NCBI GenBank assembly: GCA_016946835.1
Contig: JACVTC010000028.1
Span: 995,001-1,059,000 of the forward strand
Source of the DNA: Neocallimastix lanati (nom. inval.)
Lineage: Eukaryota > Neocallimastigomycota > Neocallimastigomycetes > Neocallimastigales > Neocallimastigaceae
Reading direction: 5' to 3'
DNA length: 64,000 bases
Shown here: one piece after another, positions 28,200-40,006 of the stretch
Layout of the letters: every line of letters starts with the position of its first letter
Numbering within the stretch: position 1 is the stretch's first letter
Program-made: the position numbers and the translations under genes
The notes under the pieces: generated by a model
What the model saw: only the letters and a program-made list of their open reading frames with translations
Told to the model about the DNA's origin: nothing
Databases searched by the model: none

Positions 28200-31100
28200 A
28201 TGAGAACTGAAACTATTGTTTTACTTAAGGGTGATGGTATCGGTCCAGAAATCGTTACTGAAGCTCAAAAAGTTTTACAACTTGTTAGTGATGCCAGAAA
28301 GGAAGCAAACGATCTCCAATTAGAATTCAAAGAAGAATTAATTGGTGGTATTGCTATTGACCAAACTGGTAAATAAATAATAATAATTTTATATTTTATA
28401 TTAAATTTAAAATAATATAATTTTATTTTATATTAAATTTATAATATAATATAAATAATTATATTTATATTAATATTAAAATTAAATTAGTTTAAGTAAT
28501 ATTTTTTTTGTTGATACCTAATAACAATTTTTTTATTCATAATTTATAATATACTTATAAAATATTTTTAAAAATATATATTATATAAATGTTGTTTTGA
28601 ATAAAAGGCTCTCCATTACCAGAAAAAACTCTTAATTCATGTTTAAATGCTTCTGCTGTTCTTTTAGGTGCTGTTGGTGGTCCACAATGGCCACGTCCAG
28701 CTACTCCAGAAAATCCACATCCACCAAGACCAGAACAAGGTTTATTAGATATTAGAAAGAAGATGAATCTTTTCTGTAATATTAGACCATGTATTTTCCC
28801 ATGTGACTCTCTTAAGGAAAAGAGTCCATTAAAGGAAGAAATTGTTAAGGATACTGAATTTATTGTTGTTAGAGAATTAACTGGTGGTGCTTACTTCGGA
28901 CAACGTCAAGAAGAAAATGCTGAAGGTGTTGGTGAGTTGAATGATAAATTAAAAATAAATAAGAGAATATGATTAATAATATGTTTTTAATTATTTAAAA
29001 ATAGATTATATTAATAAAGATAATATTAAAATTTATATTTATTAATTAATATAAAATATATATTTAGCTTATGATACTATTATTTACTCTGTTCCAGAAG
29101 TTCAACGTATTACACGTATTGCAGCTAAACTTGCTCTTGCTCATGATCCACCATACCCAATTATTTCTATTGATAAGGCTAATGTTTTAGCTTCTTCTCG
29201 TCTTTGGAGACGTGTTGTTACTGAAACCATTAAAAATGAATTCCCAACTGTAAAGTTACAACATCAATTAGTTGATTCTGCTGCTATGATTATGGTTAAG
29301 AATCCATCTGCTCTTAATGGTGTTCTTTTAACTGAAAATATGTTTGGTGATATTCTTAGTGATGAATGTAGTGTTATTCCAGGTAGTTTAGGTCTTCTTC
29401 CAAGTGCTAGTTTAAATGGTTGGGGTAAGGAAAGCAATGGTTTATATGAACCAATTCATGGTTCTGCCCCAGAAATTGCTGGTCAAAATATTGCCAACCC
29501 AATTGGTACTATTTTATCTGCTGCTATGTTACTTCGTTACTCATTTGGTCTTGAAAGAGAAGCTAAGGCTATTGAAAAGGCTGTTGCCAAGGTCTTAGAT
29601 GATGAAAAGCATGGAGGTTTAAATATCCGTACAAAGGAACTTGGTGGTAATGCTACTACAACTGAAATTGGTGATGCCATCTGCAAGGCTCTTGCTGATG
29701 AATTAAATCAATTGAATATTGAAGATTTTGCTGATCAAGTTGAAGTTGATAGTACAGGTCATCTTATTCCATCTTCTCTTAAATTCAAACGTCGTCCAAT
29801 GACTCTTTGTGAAAAGATTATTTGTAACTCAGCTGTTGGTTTACCAGCTCCATATGATGTCAGACCAGGTGATATGGTTTGTGTCAAGGTTGATTGGACT
29901 ATTGCTTCCGAATTAACTTGGAAGGGTATGGAAAAGACTTATAATGCTATGGGTCGTCCAGGTGTTAACCGTAACGACAGATTCTGGCTTGCTATTGATC
30001 ACACTGTAGATCCATCTATTAATGATCAACCAAAACCAAAGGCTTTAATTAAGGCTTCTCGTGATTTCCAAAAGGAAGTTGGTATTAAGGATCTTCACGG
30101 TCCAAATGAAACTATTCTTCATACTGATTTCTACCGTCATCGTGCTCTTCCAGGTCAAATGATTATTGGTGCTGATTCTCACTCTTGCTCAGCTGGTGCT
30201 CTTGGTAACTTTGCCGTCGGTCTTGGTGCTGCTGATGTTCTTATGCCATTAGTTACTGGTGAAACTTGGTTTAAGGTCCCAGAAACTTGTGAAATCCGTT
30301 TCGTTGGTAAGCCAAAGTTTGGTATTACTGGTAAGGATATTATTATTCATGTTCTTGGAGAATTAAAGAGAAATACTGTTGGTTTCGAAAGAGCTTGTGA
30401 ATGGACTGGTCCAGGTCTTAAGTATTTAAGTTGTGATGACAGATTTGCTATTGCTAATATGAGTACTGAATTCGGTGGTATTGCTGGTGTATTCCAAGCT
30501 GATGAAATTACTGCAAACTTCATTGCTAAACGTACTGGTGAAGATGCTAACTACAAGGAAGGTGCTCTTTACTTCCGTGCTGATGAAGGTGCCCAATATT
30601 CTTCTTCTCATATTATTGATTTAAGTAAGGTTGAACCTTCTGTTTGTAAGTACCCAGCTCCAGATAATGTTGCTCCAGTTGGTGAATTAGTTGGTATGGA
30701 CTTAGATGGTGTCTTCATTGGTGCCTGTACTACTGCTGAAGAAGAACTTATCTTAGCCGGTCTTGTTCTTGAAGCTGGTTTAAAGAAGGGTTACGTTCCA
30801 GTCTGTAAGGGTACTAGAAAAGTTACTCCAGGTTCTGCTTCTATTTTAGCAAGACTTCGTGAACTTGGTCTTATTGATGTATATGAAAAGGCTGGATTCC
30901 AAGTTGGTGCTCCAGGTTGTAGTTACTGTTTAGGTATTGCTGCCGATCGTGCTGGTGAAGGTGAAGTTTGGTTATCTTCCCAAAACCGTAACTTTAAGAA
31001 CCGTATGGGTAAGGGTAGTATTGGTAATGTTGCATCTGCATCCTGCGTTGCTGCCTCTAGTTTTGATATGAAGGTTACTGATCCAACTGAATTACTTGAA

Positions 31101-31823
31101 GCTATTGACAAAAAGAAGTGGGAAGAGTACCGTCAATTTAATGTTGTTAAAGGTGAAGATATTGTTATTTCTGAACCAGCTCCAATTATTGCTAAATCTG
31201 GTGAAAAATCTAATGTTGATAAGGTTGAATCTAAGAATGTTACTATTAAAGGTAAGATTCAACGTTTCGAAGATCACATTGATACTGATGCTATCATTCC
31301 AGCTGAATTTATGCCAGGTACTTCTGATGAAGATTTAGGTACTCACTGCTTCCAATACGTTCGTCCAGAATTCCGTCAAAAGGTAAAGAACGGTTCTACA
31401 ATTGTTGTTGCTGGTGTTGGTTTCGGTAGTGGTTCCTCTCGTGAAGAAGCTCCTAGAGCTCTTAAGGGTTCTGGTGTTAAATGTGTTATTGCTAGAAGTT
31501 ACGCTTTCATTTATGGTAGAAACCAATACAATATGGCATTATACGGTATTATTATAAACGATGATGCTTTCTATGAAATTGCTACTGAAGATAAGGAAAT
31601 TTACATCGATATTCCAAATAGATATGTTGAAATTGAAGGTAAGAAGTTCCCATTCCATTTAAGTAGTATGGAAGAAAAGCTTATTGAAGGTGGTGGTGTT
31701 ACCGACCTTTACAGTAAATACAAGAACGAATTATTTAGAGTTACTATTAAACATGCTCTTGATGCTGATAATGAAAGAGCTTGCAAGAAGGCTTGTCTTG
31801 GTAATGACAATTTAAGTTGGTAG
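28200..31823 (+). CDS. LEU2-LEU1: LEU2-LEU1 fusion: 3-isopropylmalate dehydrogenase + isopropylmalate isomerase (large and small)
   Basis: Three exons (28200-28368, 28608-28931, 29068-31823) encode 1082 residues. Residues 1 to about 375 are a LEU2-type dehydrogenase: [56 protein letters not shown] and [14 protein letters not shown]. From about 406 to 850 follows the aconitase-family large domain, with [13 protein letters not shown] and all three Fe-S ligands: Cys718 in [11 protein letters not shown], and Cys782 and Cys785 in [11 protein letters not shown]. From about 893 comes the swivel (LeuD) domain with [12 protein letters not shown] and [17 protein letters not shown]. Together they catalyse 2-isopropylmalate to 3-isopropylmalate and then oxidation to the ketoleucine precursor. 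Fungal LEU1 joins isomerase large and small domains, but LEU2 is normally separate. All catalytic motifs look intact, and the junction lies inside one uninterrupted exon. The codon choice is highly biased, like RPL6. Confidence 0.95.
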
Positions 31824-32295
31824 ATTATTCAAGTATAACTTAATCACAACGAAGAATTGTATAATTTTTTAATTTATTGAAAATTATTTATCTAAATTAA
31901 AAGTATTTCTTTTATTAAATTATTCTAAAATTGAAAAAATTAATAAATAATCAAAAAAAAAAAAAAAAAAAAAAAAAAACCCATAATAAAAATCTATAAA
32001 TTTTATAAACTTTTTTATTTTTTTTTTAATAAAAAGATATCATAGTAATTTAGATTTTTTTTTTTTTTTCAAATAAATTTCTTATAATTTCATATATTTA
32101 AAATTTATTAATAAGTCTTTCAAATTTGTTTTAGATAAAATAGAAGATAAAAAGTAAATTTTGAGATACCAAAAAGCAATTATTAAAAAAAAAAATAAAA
32201 TAATAAAATAACAATAAAATAAAATGAATCTTATATAATTGTAAAAAAAAAAAAAAAAAAAAAAAAGAAAAATAAAATAAAATAAAATAAATAAA

Positions 32296-32326
<31 letters not shown>

Positions 32327-32524
32327 AAATGATGAATAAGTAAAAATTGAAACTGAAACTGAAAAGTATTTTAAAATTTTAAAGAGTTATTGTTATTCAA
32401 GAATGTATATTATTATATTACATAATATTTATGTATTATAATAAAAATTGTAAATTAAAAAATAAAATATTTAAAAAATATATAAATAAAAGAAATAATT
32501 ATAAAAGTTATTATTTTTGTTTAA
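31824..32524. other. AT-rich 3' flank of the leucine gene
   Basis: Homopolymer A tracts at 31953-31979 and 32243-32265, and an AAAT run at 32280-32330; nothing coding is supported. It ends at the presumed insertion point of the LINE, where TGTTTAA (32518-32524) may be one side of a target-site duplication. Confidence 0.55.
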
Positions 32525-34975
32525 CACTAATTAATTCCTCCGGATGACGAAAATTCAGTAAATAATTCTGCTTCTGGTTTAAATTGTTTACAGAAGATAT
32601 ACTCAAGAATTTGGAATGGAGAATTTCCTAGCACATGGAATGAAGCAAGTATTATATCTATTCCTAAATAAAGAGATGATCTATCTGATTGTGACAATTA
32701 TCGAGGCATCTCTCTGATTAACAATGGTATAAAACTCATTTCGAAAATAGTCTCCAAAAGAATTTCGGAATACGGACTTAAAAATAATTTTATTAGGCCA
32801 GAGCAATTTGGATTTCGTACTAAAGAAGAATGTGTTAGTTTATTTATTTCAATTCGAGAAATTTGTCAAAGGCGTAAAAATGATAATAAAGAAACTTACC
32901 TTGCTTTTCTAGATTTAAAAAAGGCATATGATTCTGTTCCAATAGGTAATATTTTATATAAATTAGATGCTTTAGGTACTTTAGGTATTAGAGGTAAATG
33001 TTATCAATTTATAAAAAATCTATATTTGACTTCCAAAGCCAGTGTTAAAATTGATGATCAATATTCGGAATCTTTTAATATTATGAAAGGAGTTAGACAA
33101 GGTTGTCCACTATCACCAATTCTTTTCAATCTATTTATTAATGACATTTTTAATGATTTTTCAGAACTTGGAATTCCTTTAGGCGAATCTAGATGTTGTG
33201 GTGGACTCTTTGCAGATGATATTGTTCTATGTGCCCCGTCAAGAACTAAGTTAAAAATAAATGCTTATGAAGGTAAATGAATGGGCTAAATTTAATATGA
33301 TGAATTTTGGAATTAACAAGTGTGCAACGATGGTGATTCGACCAGACACACCTCTTTTTCAAAATAAAGGAGATCTTACTTTTCATCTTGCTCGTCAACC
33401 AATCCCAATAACTAAATGTTATACCTATTTAGGTATACCATTTGATAAAAGCTTATCGTTGAACCCTATTATTAAATTACTTAACTCGAAAGTTACTAAA
33501 GCTCTCTTTTCTGTTAATAAATTTCTTTCAAATTCCAAAAATCCTATTCCATATAAGAAGATTGTAATTAACTCTTACGTGCTTAGTAAAGTCTCTTACT
33601 TTGCACCTTTACTTGGTTCAAATAAAGAGAGAGCAAATAATACTCAGAAATTAATTAATAAAGGATTAAGATGGATTTCAGGTTTACACAAAGCCAAATC
33701 TTTTATTACTGTATATTCTATTTCAAAAGATTTAAGTATTTCTCCATTGTCAGCTAAGCGTGCATTGTCTCAAGTCAAATATTTTGAAAAATATAAAGAT
33801 TCAAATTGTATTATTTCCTATTTAGTTAATAATATTCCAAAATCTAGAAAATATACATGGACAAAAGAAAGTAGAACTCTTAAACGTAAACTAGAGAAAA
33901 GAAGTAGTAACGATAAAAAAATCAAGGATTTTTATTGGAAAAGAGATATGAAAATCAATTCTATTAAAGCTGAGTTTTATGACAAAAACAAATTCGAAGA
34001 AACATCAAAATTTATAAAATTTTGTTATGAATATCCTGATCTTTCATATAGTTTCTATTGGATATTGAGAGCACGAAGCGGATATAGATTAGATGCTAGA
34101 ATTGCTAAAGCTGCAAAAATAATAGATCAAATGTGTCCTAATTTTTGTCCCCGTTGTAAAAGTAATAAACAATGAATAAGGCATTGGTTAATTGATTGTC
34201 TATTTTTCAATCATATTCGTAGTAAAGTTATTGATAAAATTTTATTTTTATATAATGCTTTTAACCGTGGCAACCTAACAAATGATATCATTAATAGTAA
34301 TAATAATAATAGTAATAGTAATAATAGTAGTATTAATAATAGTAATATTACTAATAGTAATAATAATAATAGTTATAATAATATTAGTAATAGTATTATT
34401 AGTAATGTTAGTAGTAGTATTGAAAATAATATGTTTGTTGATTCTAGTGTGTGTAAAAAAGTGTTTAATTTCCTTCTTGGGGGAAGAAGTATTAATAACA
34501 GTACAAGGGAATGGAAGATTCTTTTTAAGTGCCAGATGAAATCAGGTGCTTATTCTGATACACCATTCTTGGTAAATACTATGGCTCTTCTTCAATCGAT
34601 TATACCTATTACTATTGGCCAGCAATGGTCTTTGTTCAATAGGTTCAAATCGAATCGTACTACTACTACCAAGAGCGTCAATGCTGAAGAAACAGTAAGA
34701 CAGGCCAGTAGAGCTAACGTAACCAATGAAGATCATAATTTCGTATCTTAAAATTACGATTAACATTGTGAAGTCAAAAACAACTATTTTACTCCAGTAT
34801 GATAATGCCCTTATGAAGTCTTACTGATATTAATTAAAATGAAACTAGAATACATTTTACAATTATTTTATTATATTTTGTGTTTTTTTTTTGTCTATAT
34901 TTTTATCTTTTTTTTCATTTTATTATATGTATTTTATCAACTATTTAATTAATAAAGATGAAACAAATTTGCTGC

Positions 34976-35008
<33 letters not shown>
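32525..35008 (+). pseudogene. LINE (non-LTR retrotransposon), 5'-truncated, reverse transcriptase with stops and frameshift
   Basis: The frame beginning near 32580 contains the RT fingers (DNYRGISLIN, PEQFGFRTKEE), motif A (AFLDLKKAYDSV), the RQGCPLSPILFNLFIND block and motif C (GLFADDIVLCAP). One stop (near 32668) and a frameshift (near 33262) separate segments, and the frame then continues at 33261-34175 into the thumb. A zinc-binding CPNFCPRCK element is followed, after another stop, by IRHWLIDC. An Asn/Ser-rich linker encoded by AAT/AGT repeats leads to a C-terminal module at 34431-34751 (FNFLLGGR, EWKILFK, VNAEETVRQASR). The element ends in AATAAAGATGAAACAAATTT plus poly-A to about 35008. 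TGTTTAA flanks both ends (32518-32524 and 35009-35015). No apurinic endonuclease domain is present, so the copy is 5'-truncated. Confidence 0.88.
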
Positions 35009-35010
<2 letters not shown>

Positions 35011-35194
35011 TTTAATAGTTGTTGCATAATAAAAATATATTTTAAAAATTATTACCTTTATATTTCTATTATACTTATTTTTTATAACTCTTAATTTTCA
35101 AAAAGTTTATATTCTAAAAATATATATTATATACTTAAGAAGTATTTTTAGTAATCATTAACAATAAATTTTGTTCTTTTTTTTTTAATAAAAA

Positions 35195-35233
35195 AAAAAT
35201 ATTATATAATTTAAAGTTCGCAATGATTACGGA

Positions 35234-35272
<39 letters not shown>
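35195..35272 (+). mobile_element. tiny 3' tail of a second LINE subfamily
   Basis: TTAAAGTTCGCAATGATTAC followed by GGATGT and about 35 A residues matches the 3' terminus of the LINE fragment ending at 41088 (TTAAAGTTCGCAATAATTGC, then AGCTAT and poly-A). It is best read as an extremely 5'-truncated insertion. Confidence 0.62.
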
Positions 35273-35310
<38 letters not shown>

Positions 35311-36500
35311 TAATAATTATAATTAATAATTATATTGTACTGAAGTTTTTATATTTTTTTAATAGAATTTTTAATTTTGAAGTATTTTTTTTAATGGTTA
35401 TGGCAATTTTTTATAATCATATTTAAATAATATTTATTTAATTATAATTATATCTTTCGATTTCCCTTATTTAATAATATTTTTAATGAAAGATAGATAA
35501 AATCTTGATGAAATTAAGTAATTTACATTATTAATAACACCAAATATATATAATATATATAAAATATTTGAGTTTTATGGGAGTGTAGCATCTTGGAAAA
35601 GTTAAAGGCTTATATACCTTAAAAATATAATAAAAAAATTATTCTTTAAATATTTTTAAAAATAATATATTTATTAAAAAATAAAATATTATTTAAAATA
35701 TATATATAATGTTTTTGAAATTGTCATTATATATATATATACTTTACAACAAATTAAAAAAATATTTATAATAAAAAAAAAATAAAATAAAAGCTCTAAT
35801 GTTCTTTTATAGTGCCAAATACAATATTTATTTATTTCTAAACTAATTATATATTTATAATTATATTAAAAAATTTTAAAAAATTTATGGAATTAAATTA
35901 CAATAATATAAACGCCACATTGTGAAATGAAATGAGTTGTATATATAATTAAAATTTTTAAACCCGAATATAAAATTAAATATAAAATTATATTAAATAT
36001 TATTATACTTAATTATTAATTAAATTATGTATTAGTATAAATTTATTATAAAATATTTAATAAAGTTTAATTTTGCAATTATTATACTTTTGAAATAATT
36101 CAATATAATCTCAGGATTTTATACATTTTACTAAATATACTTTGATTAAATACATTTATAAGTAAATAACCATTTACTATAAAATTATATTAATATTATC
36201 TTTAACAATTTTTGTTTTAAATCTAATGCTATTTTAACTACATATAATAATATAAGAATAATAAATGTAAAAAAAAAAAAATTATTGCTAATGAATAAAA
36301 TTTCAAAATATATTATGATAATAAAATGAAAAAATATATATAATGATATTAAAATATAAAAATACAATAAATATGAAGTAATATTATAAGAATTAAAAAA
36401 TCCAAATTTAAAATTTATATATATTAATTTTTAATTTTTCTTATTTTGTGTTACATTTAAATTTTAGTATAATTAAATATCTAAATTATTTTTATTTTAT
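35273..36500. other. AT-rich intergenic region
   Basis: AAT array directly after the LINE tail, then A/T runs without supported genes. A CGCCACATTGTGAAATG word lies near 35918. Confidence 0.5.
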
Positions 36501-36519
36501 CTTATTTAATTTTATTTTA

Positions 36520-37680
36520 CTCAATCTGTACTTTATATTCATATTCTACTTTCATATTCTACTTTTTATTTTATTTTATTCAATCTGTACTTTATATTCA
36601 TATCTACTTTTTATTTTATTTTATTTTTATTAACTCTTTACCCTCCTTTTATATTAATTCACTATTTTAATTTAATTTAATTTATTTTATTTTATTTTAT
36701 TTTATTCTATTTTATTTTATTCAATCTGTACTTTATATTTAATATTCTTCTATTTATTTTATTTTATTTTATTTTATTTTATTTTATTTTATTTTATTTT
36801 ATTTTATTTTATTTTATTTTATTTTATTTTATTTTATTTTATTTTATTTTATTTTATTTTATTTTATTTTATTTTATTTTATTTTATTTTATTTTATTTT
36901 ATTTTATTTTATTTTATTTTATTAAATCTGTACTTTATATTTAATATTCTACTATTTATTTTATTTTATTTTATTTTATTTTATTTTATTTTATTTTATT
37001 TTATTTTATTTTATTTTATTTTATTTTATTTTATTTTATTTTATTTTATTTTATTTTATTTTATTTTATTTTATTTTATTTTATTCAATCTGTACTTTAT
37101 ATTCATATTCTACTATTTATTTTATTTTATTTTATTTTATTTTATTTTATTTTATTTTATTTTATTTTATTTTATTTTATTTTATTTTATTTTATTTTAT
37201 TTTATTTTATTTTATTTTATTTTATTTTATTTTATTTTATTTTATTTTATTTTATTTTATTTTATTTTATTCAATCTGTACTTTATATTCATATTCTACT
37301 ATTTATTTTATTTTATTTTATTTTATTTTATTTTATTTTATTTTATTTTATTTTATTTTATTTTATTTTATTTTATTTTATTTTATTTTATTTTATTTTA
37401 TTTTATTTTATTTTATTTTATTTTATTTTATTTTATTTTATTTTATTTTATTAAATCTGTACTTTATATTTAATATTCTACTATTTATTTTATTTTATTT
37501 TATTTTATTTTATTTTATTTTATTTTATTTTATTAAATCTGTACTTTATATTTAATATTCTACTATTTATTTTATTTTATTTTATTTTATTTTATTTTAT
37601 TTTATTTTATTTTATTAAATCTGTACTTTATATTTAATATTCTACTATTTATTTTATTTTATTTTATTTTATTTTATTAT
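36520..37680. repeat. TTTTA satellite with regularly spaced 36-bp interruptions
   Basis: A TTTTA pentanucleotide array over 1 kb long, interrupted again and again by one conserved insert: AATCTGTACTTTATATT, then (C/A)ATATTCTACTATTTATT. Inserts begin near 36523, 36584, 36721, 36924, 37086, 37271, 37451, 37533 and 37614. Most middle intervals are 160-205 bp, and the last ones are about 82 bp. Two insert variants occur (TTCAATCTG with ATATTCATATT, and TTAAATCTG with ATATTTAATATT), so the array has a higher-order structure. Confidence 0.93.
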
Positions 37681-38128
37681 TATTACTACTATTACTATTT
37701 TTGATAAATTATACAAATTATTTATATATATATTTAATAACAACTCTAAAATATTAATTTCTAATAACCATACTAATAAAATTTTTCATTATATATTAAT
37801 ATAATTTTATACAAATAATAGTTTTGAAGTGTATTCTCTTCTATCTAAAAAAATATACAAATAAAATATTTTTTTTTTTTTTTGGAAAAATCAATGAAAT
37901 AAAATTTAAAAAATTTATATTATATTAAAAAATTTATGTTTTAATTTGAATGAATCATATATTATTAATATATTCACCTATATATTTTAATATTAGTGGC
38001 TTGTAATTTTAATGTATATGATTGGTAATTTTTGAAGAGTTATAATACAATTGAAGAAAAAGAAGTGAATATTGAGAACCTTATTACATCCTTCTCTTTA
38101 GTCATATTTAACGCTATAGTTATAATTG

Positions 38129-38361
38129 GTGAGTGACTTGTGTGATAATGAATGTTGTTAAATGAATTAATAATTTTGATTGATGTGTGTATTATTGTGT
38201 AAAATTGGAATGTTATATTTAATTAATTATGTTAACATTTTTTAAGTTTGTATTATTAGTAAATTATGTTAGTATTTGTTGATATTTAATGTAATAAAAA
38301 AAATTTATATTAATGGATGAGCTAATGTTATATGTATGTTGTATATTGTTGTATAATACAG
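38129..38361 (+). other. probable 5'UTR intron of RPL6
   Basis: A strong donor (TTG/GTGAGT at 38129) and acceptor (AATACAG ending at 38361) bracket 233 bases just 16 bases before the RPL6 start codon. Leader introns are common in ribosomal protein genes. It is predicted from splice sites only. Confidence 0.6.
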
Positions 38362-38377
38362 TGGTTAGATATTAGCA

Positions 38378-39125
38378 ATGGCCCACTCTCCACGTAATAG
38401 CTTTTTGAAACCAGGTATCGCTCGTAAATCTCGTTCTAAGACTTACGGTCTTCACGCCTTATATAAGAAAAACAAGGCTGCCATCGCTGCTGCCAAGCCA
38501 GAAGGTCCAAAAACCATCACCAAGACCGTTGGTGGTGCTAAGAATGGTAACACTAGAGTTGTCCCAGCTGTTAAGGCTCCACGTTTCTACCCAGCCGAAG
38601 ATGCTCCAGTTCCAAAAACTAACCGTAAGACCGTTGGTACTGTTACCCTCCGTAAGTCTATTACTCCAGGTACCGTTCTTATTCTCTTAGCCGGTAGATT
38701 CCGTGGAAAGCGTGTTGTTTTCTTAAAGCAATTAAGCTCTGGTTTACTTCTTGTCACTGGTCCATACAAGGTTAACGGTGTTCCACTCCGTCGTGTTAAC
38801 CAAGCTTATGTTGTTGCCACTTCCACTAAAATTGAACTTCCAGCTGTCGCTGAAAACATCGATGATGCTTTCTTCCAAAAGAAGGCTGAAGTAAGTTTAA
38901 AGTTTAAAAAATAAAATTATAAAGTAAAAATTTTAGTGTAAATCTAATAAATAATACAATATTATTATTTAATTATAGAAGAAGGACGCTGAAAGAGTCG
39001 CTGCCCAAAAGGATGTTGATGCTAAGATTCTTGCTGTTGTTAAGAAGACTCCTTTATTAAAGGCCTACCTTAATGCTTCTTTCTCTCTCACCAAGGGTCA
39101 AACTGTTCACAACATGAAGTTCTAA
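38378..39125 (+). CDS. RPL6: 60S ribosomal protein L6 (eL6)
   Basis: Two exons (38378-38890 and 38979-39125) encode 219 residues. The eL6 core is clear: [58 protein letters not shown], and a C-terminal [18 protein letters not shown] followed by [14 protein letters not shown]. The N-terminal extension is basic and rich in Ala/Lys. eL6 is a structural protein of the large ribosomal subunit. Codons are strongly skewed to GCC, GTC, AAG and CGT, giving this gene the highest GC of the window, which fits very high expression. The short intron near the 3' end uses GTAAGT/ATAG. Confidence 0.97.
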
Positions 39126-39989
39126 ATAAATTAAATTATTTATAATTTAATGTATCATAGTATTATAAATAATAAAGAATATAATTAAAGCAATATAATT
39201 TATTTTATTTAATAAATATTTATTTATATATTAATTTATTTTATGTTTTATAGTGGATAACTATATTTAGTATAATTTTTATGAATTTGAAATAAATTAC
39301 TATCAATTTAAAAAAAAAGAGCTGTATATATGGAAATGTTTATTTTTATTATCATCTTAATTCAATAATCAGTAATTAAAAAAAGAAATGGAAATTTTAA
39401 TGTGTAAAACAGAAAAAGATAACGTAACAAAACTAAATACTTCATTTAGGAGTATATTTTCGAGTATTTAATAAAGGAAAAAAGGAAAAGAAAAGAAATT
39501 TTATATAAATTTTGAAGTTATTAATCAAATATTAATATATAATGGAGTAGTAAAATTAATCTTATACTTAATTATAAAAGTTCTAATTTAAAGGTTCTAA
39601 ATTTTTTTTTCTTTTTTTTTTTTTTTGAAATTTCATTCTATTTAATTTTTTGGTTTTGATATAATATTAGATAAAGAAGTTTTTAATAATGTGATTAACT
39701 AAATTATTTGTTTAATAAAGAAAAAAAAAATAATTAATATTAATATAGATTTAGTTTAATAAATTAATTCAATAATTCACTCTTTTAGTTTTATTTCTTA
39801 AATTATATTTATAGATAATGTTTCAATAATAGTACCATAAAATCAAGGATATGATGATAACTTATTAATTTTTAGTTTAACTATCATTATTTTTAATATA
39901 TGTGTTTTTATATTAAAAACTTAGAGCATAGTTTTTAATATTAATGTAAAAATTGTAACAAATGAAAGTAAATTTCCATCAAAAAAAAA
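39126..39989. other. AT-rich intergenic region
   Basis: RPL6 3' flank with AATAAA words at 39125-39175, then A/T runs and a poly-A tract at 39980-40006. No gene supported. Confidence 0.5.
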
Positions 39990-40006
39990 AAAAAAAAAAA
40001 AAAAAA

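Noticed and set aside
34282-34539. Val/Ile-rich plus frame
   Set aside because: Alternative frame of the AAT/AGT linker of the LINE; the neighbouring frame carries the conserved module.
36520-37680. CRISPR-like pattern of short repeats with spacers
   Set aside because: The spacers are the same TTTTA pentanucleotide, so this is a eukaryotic satellite.
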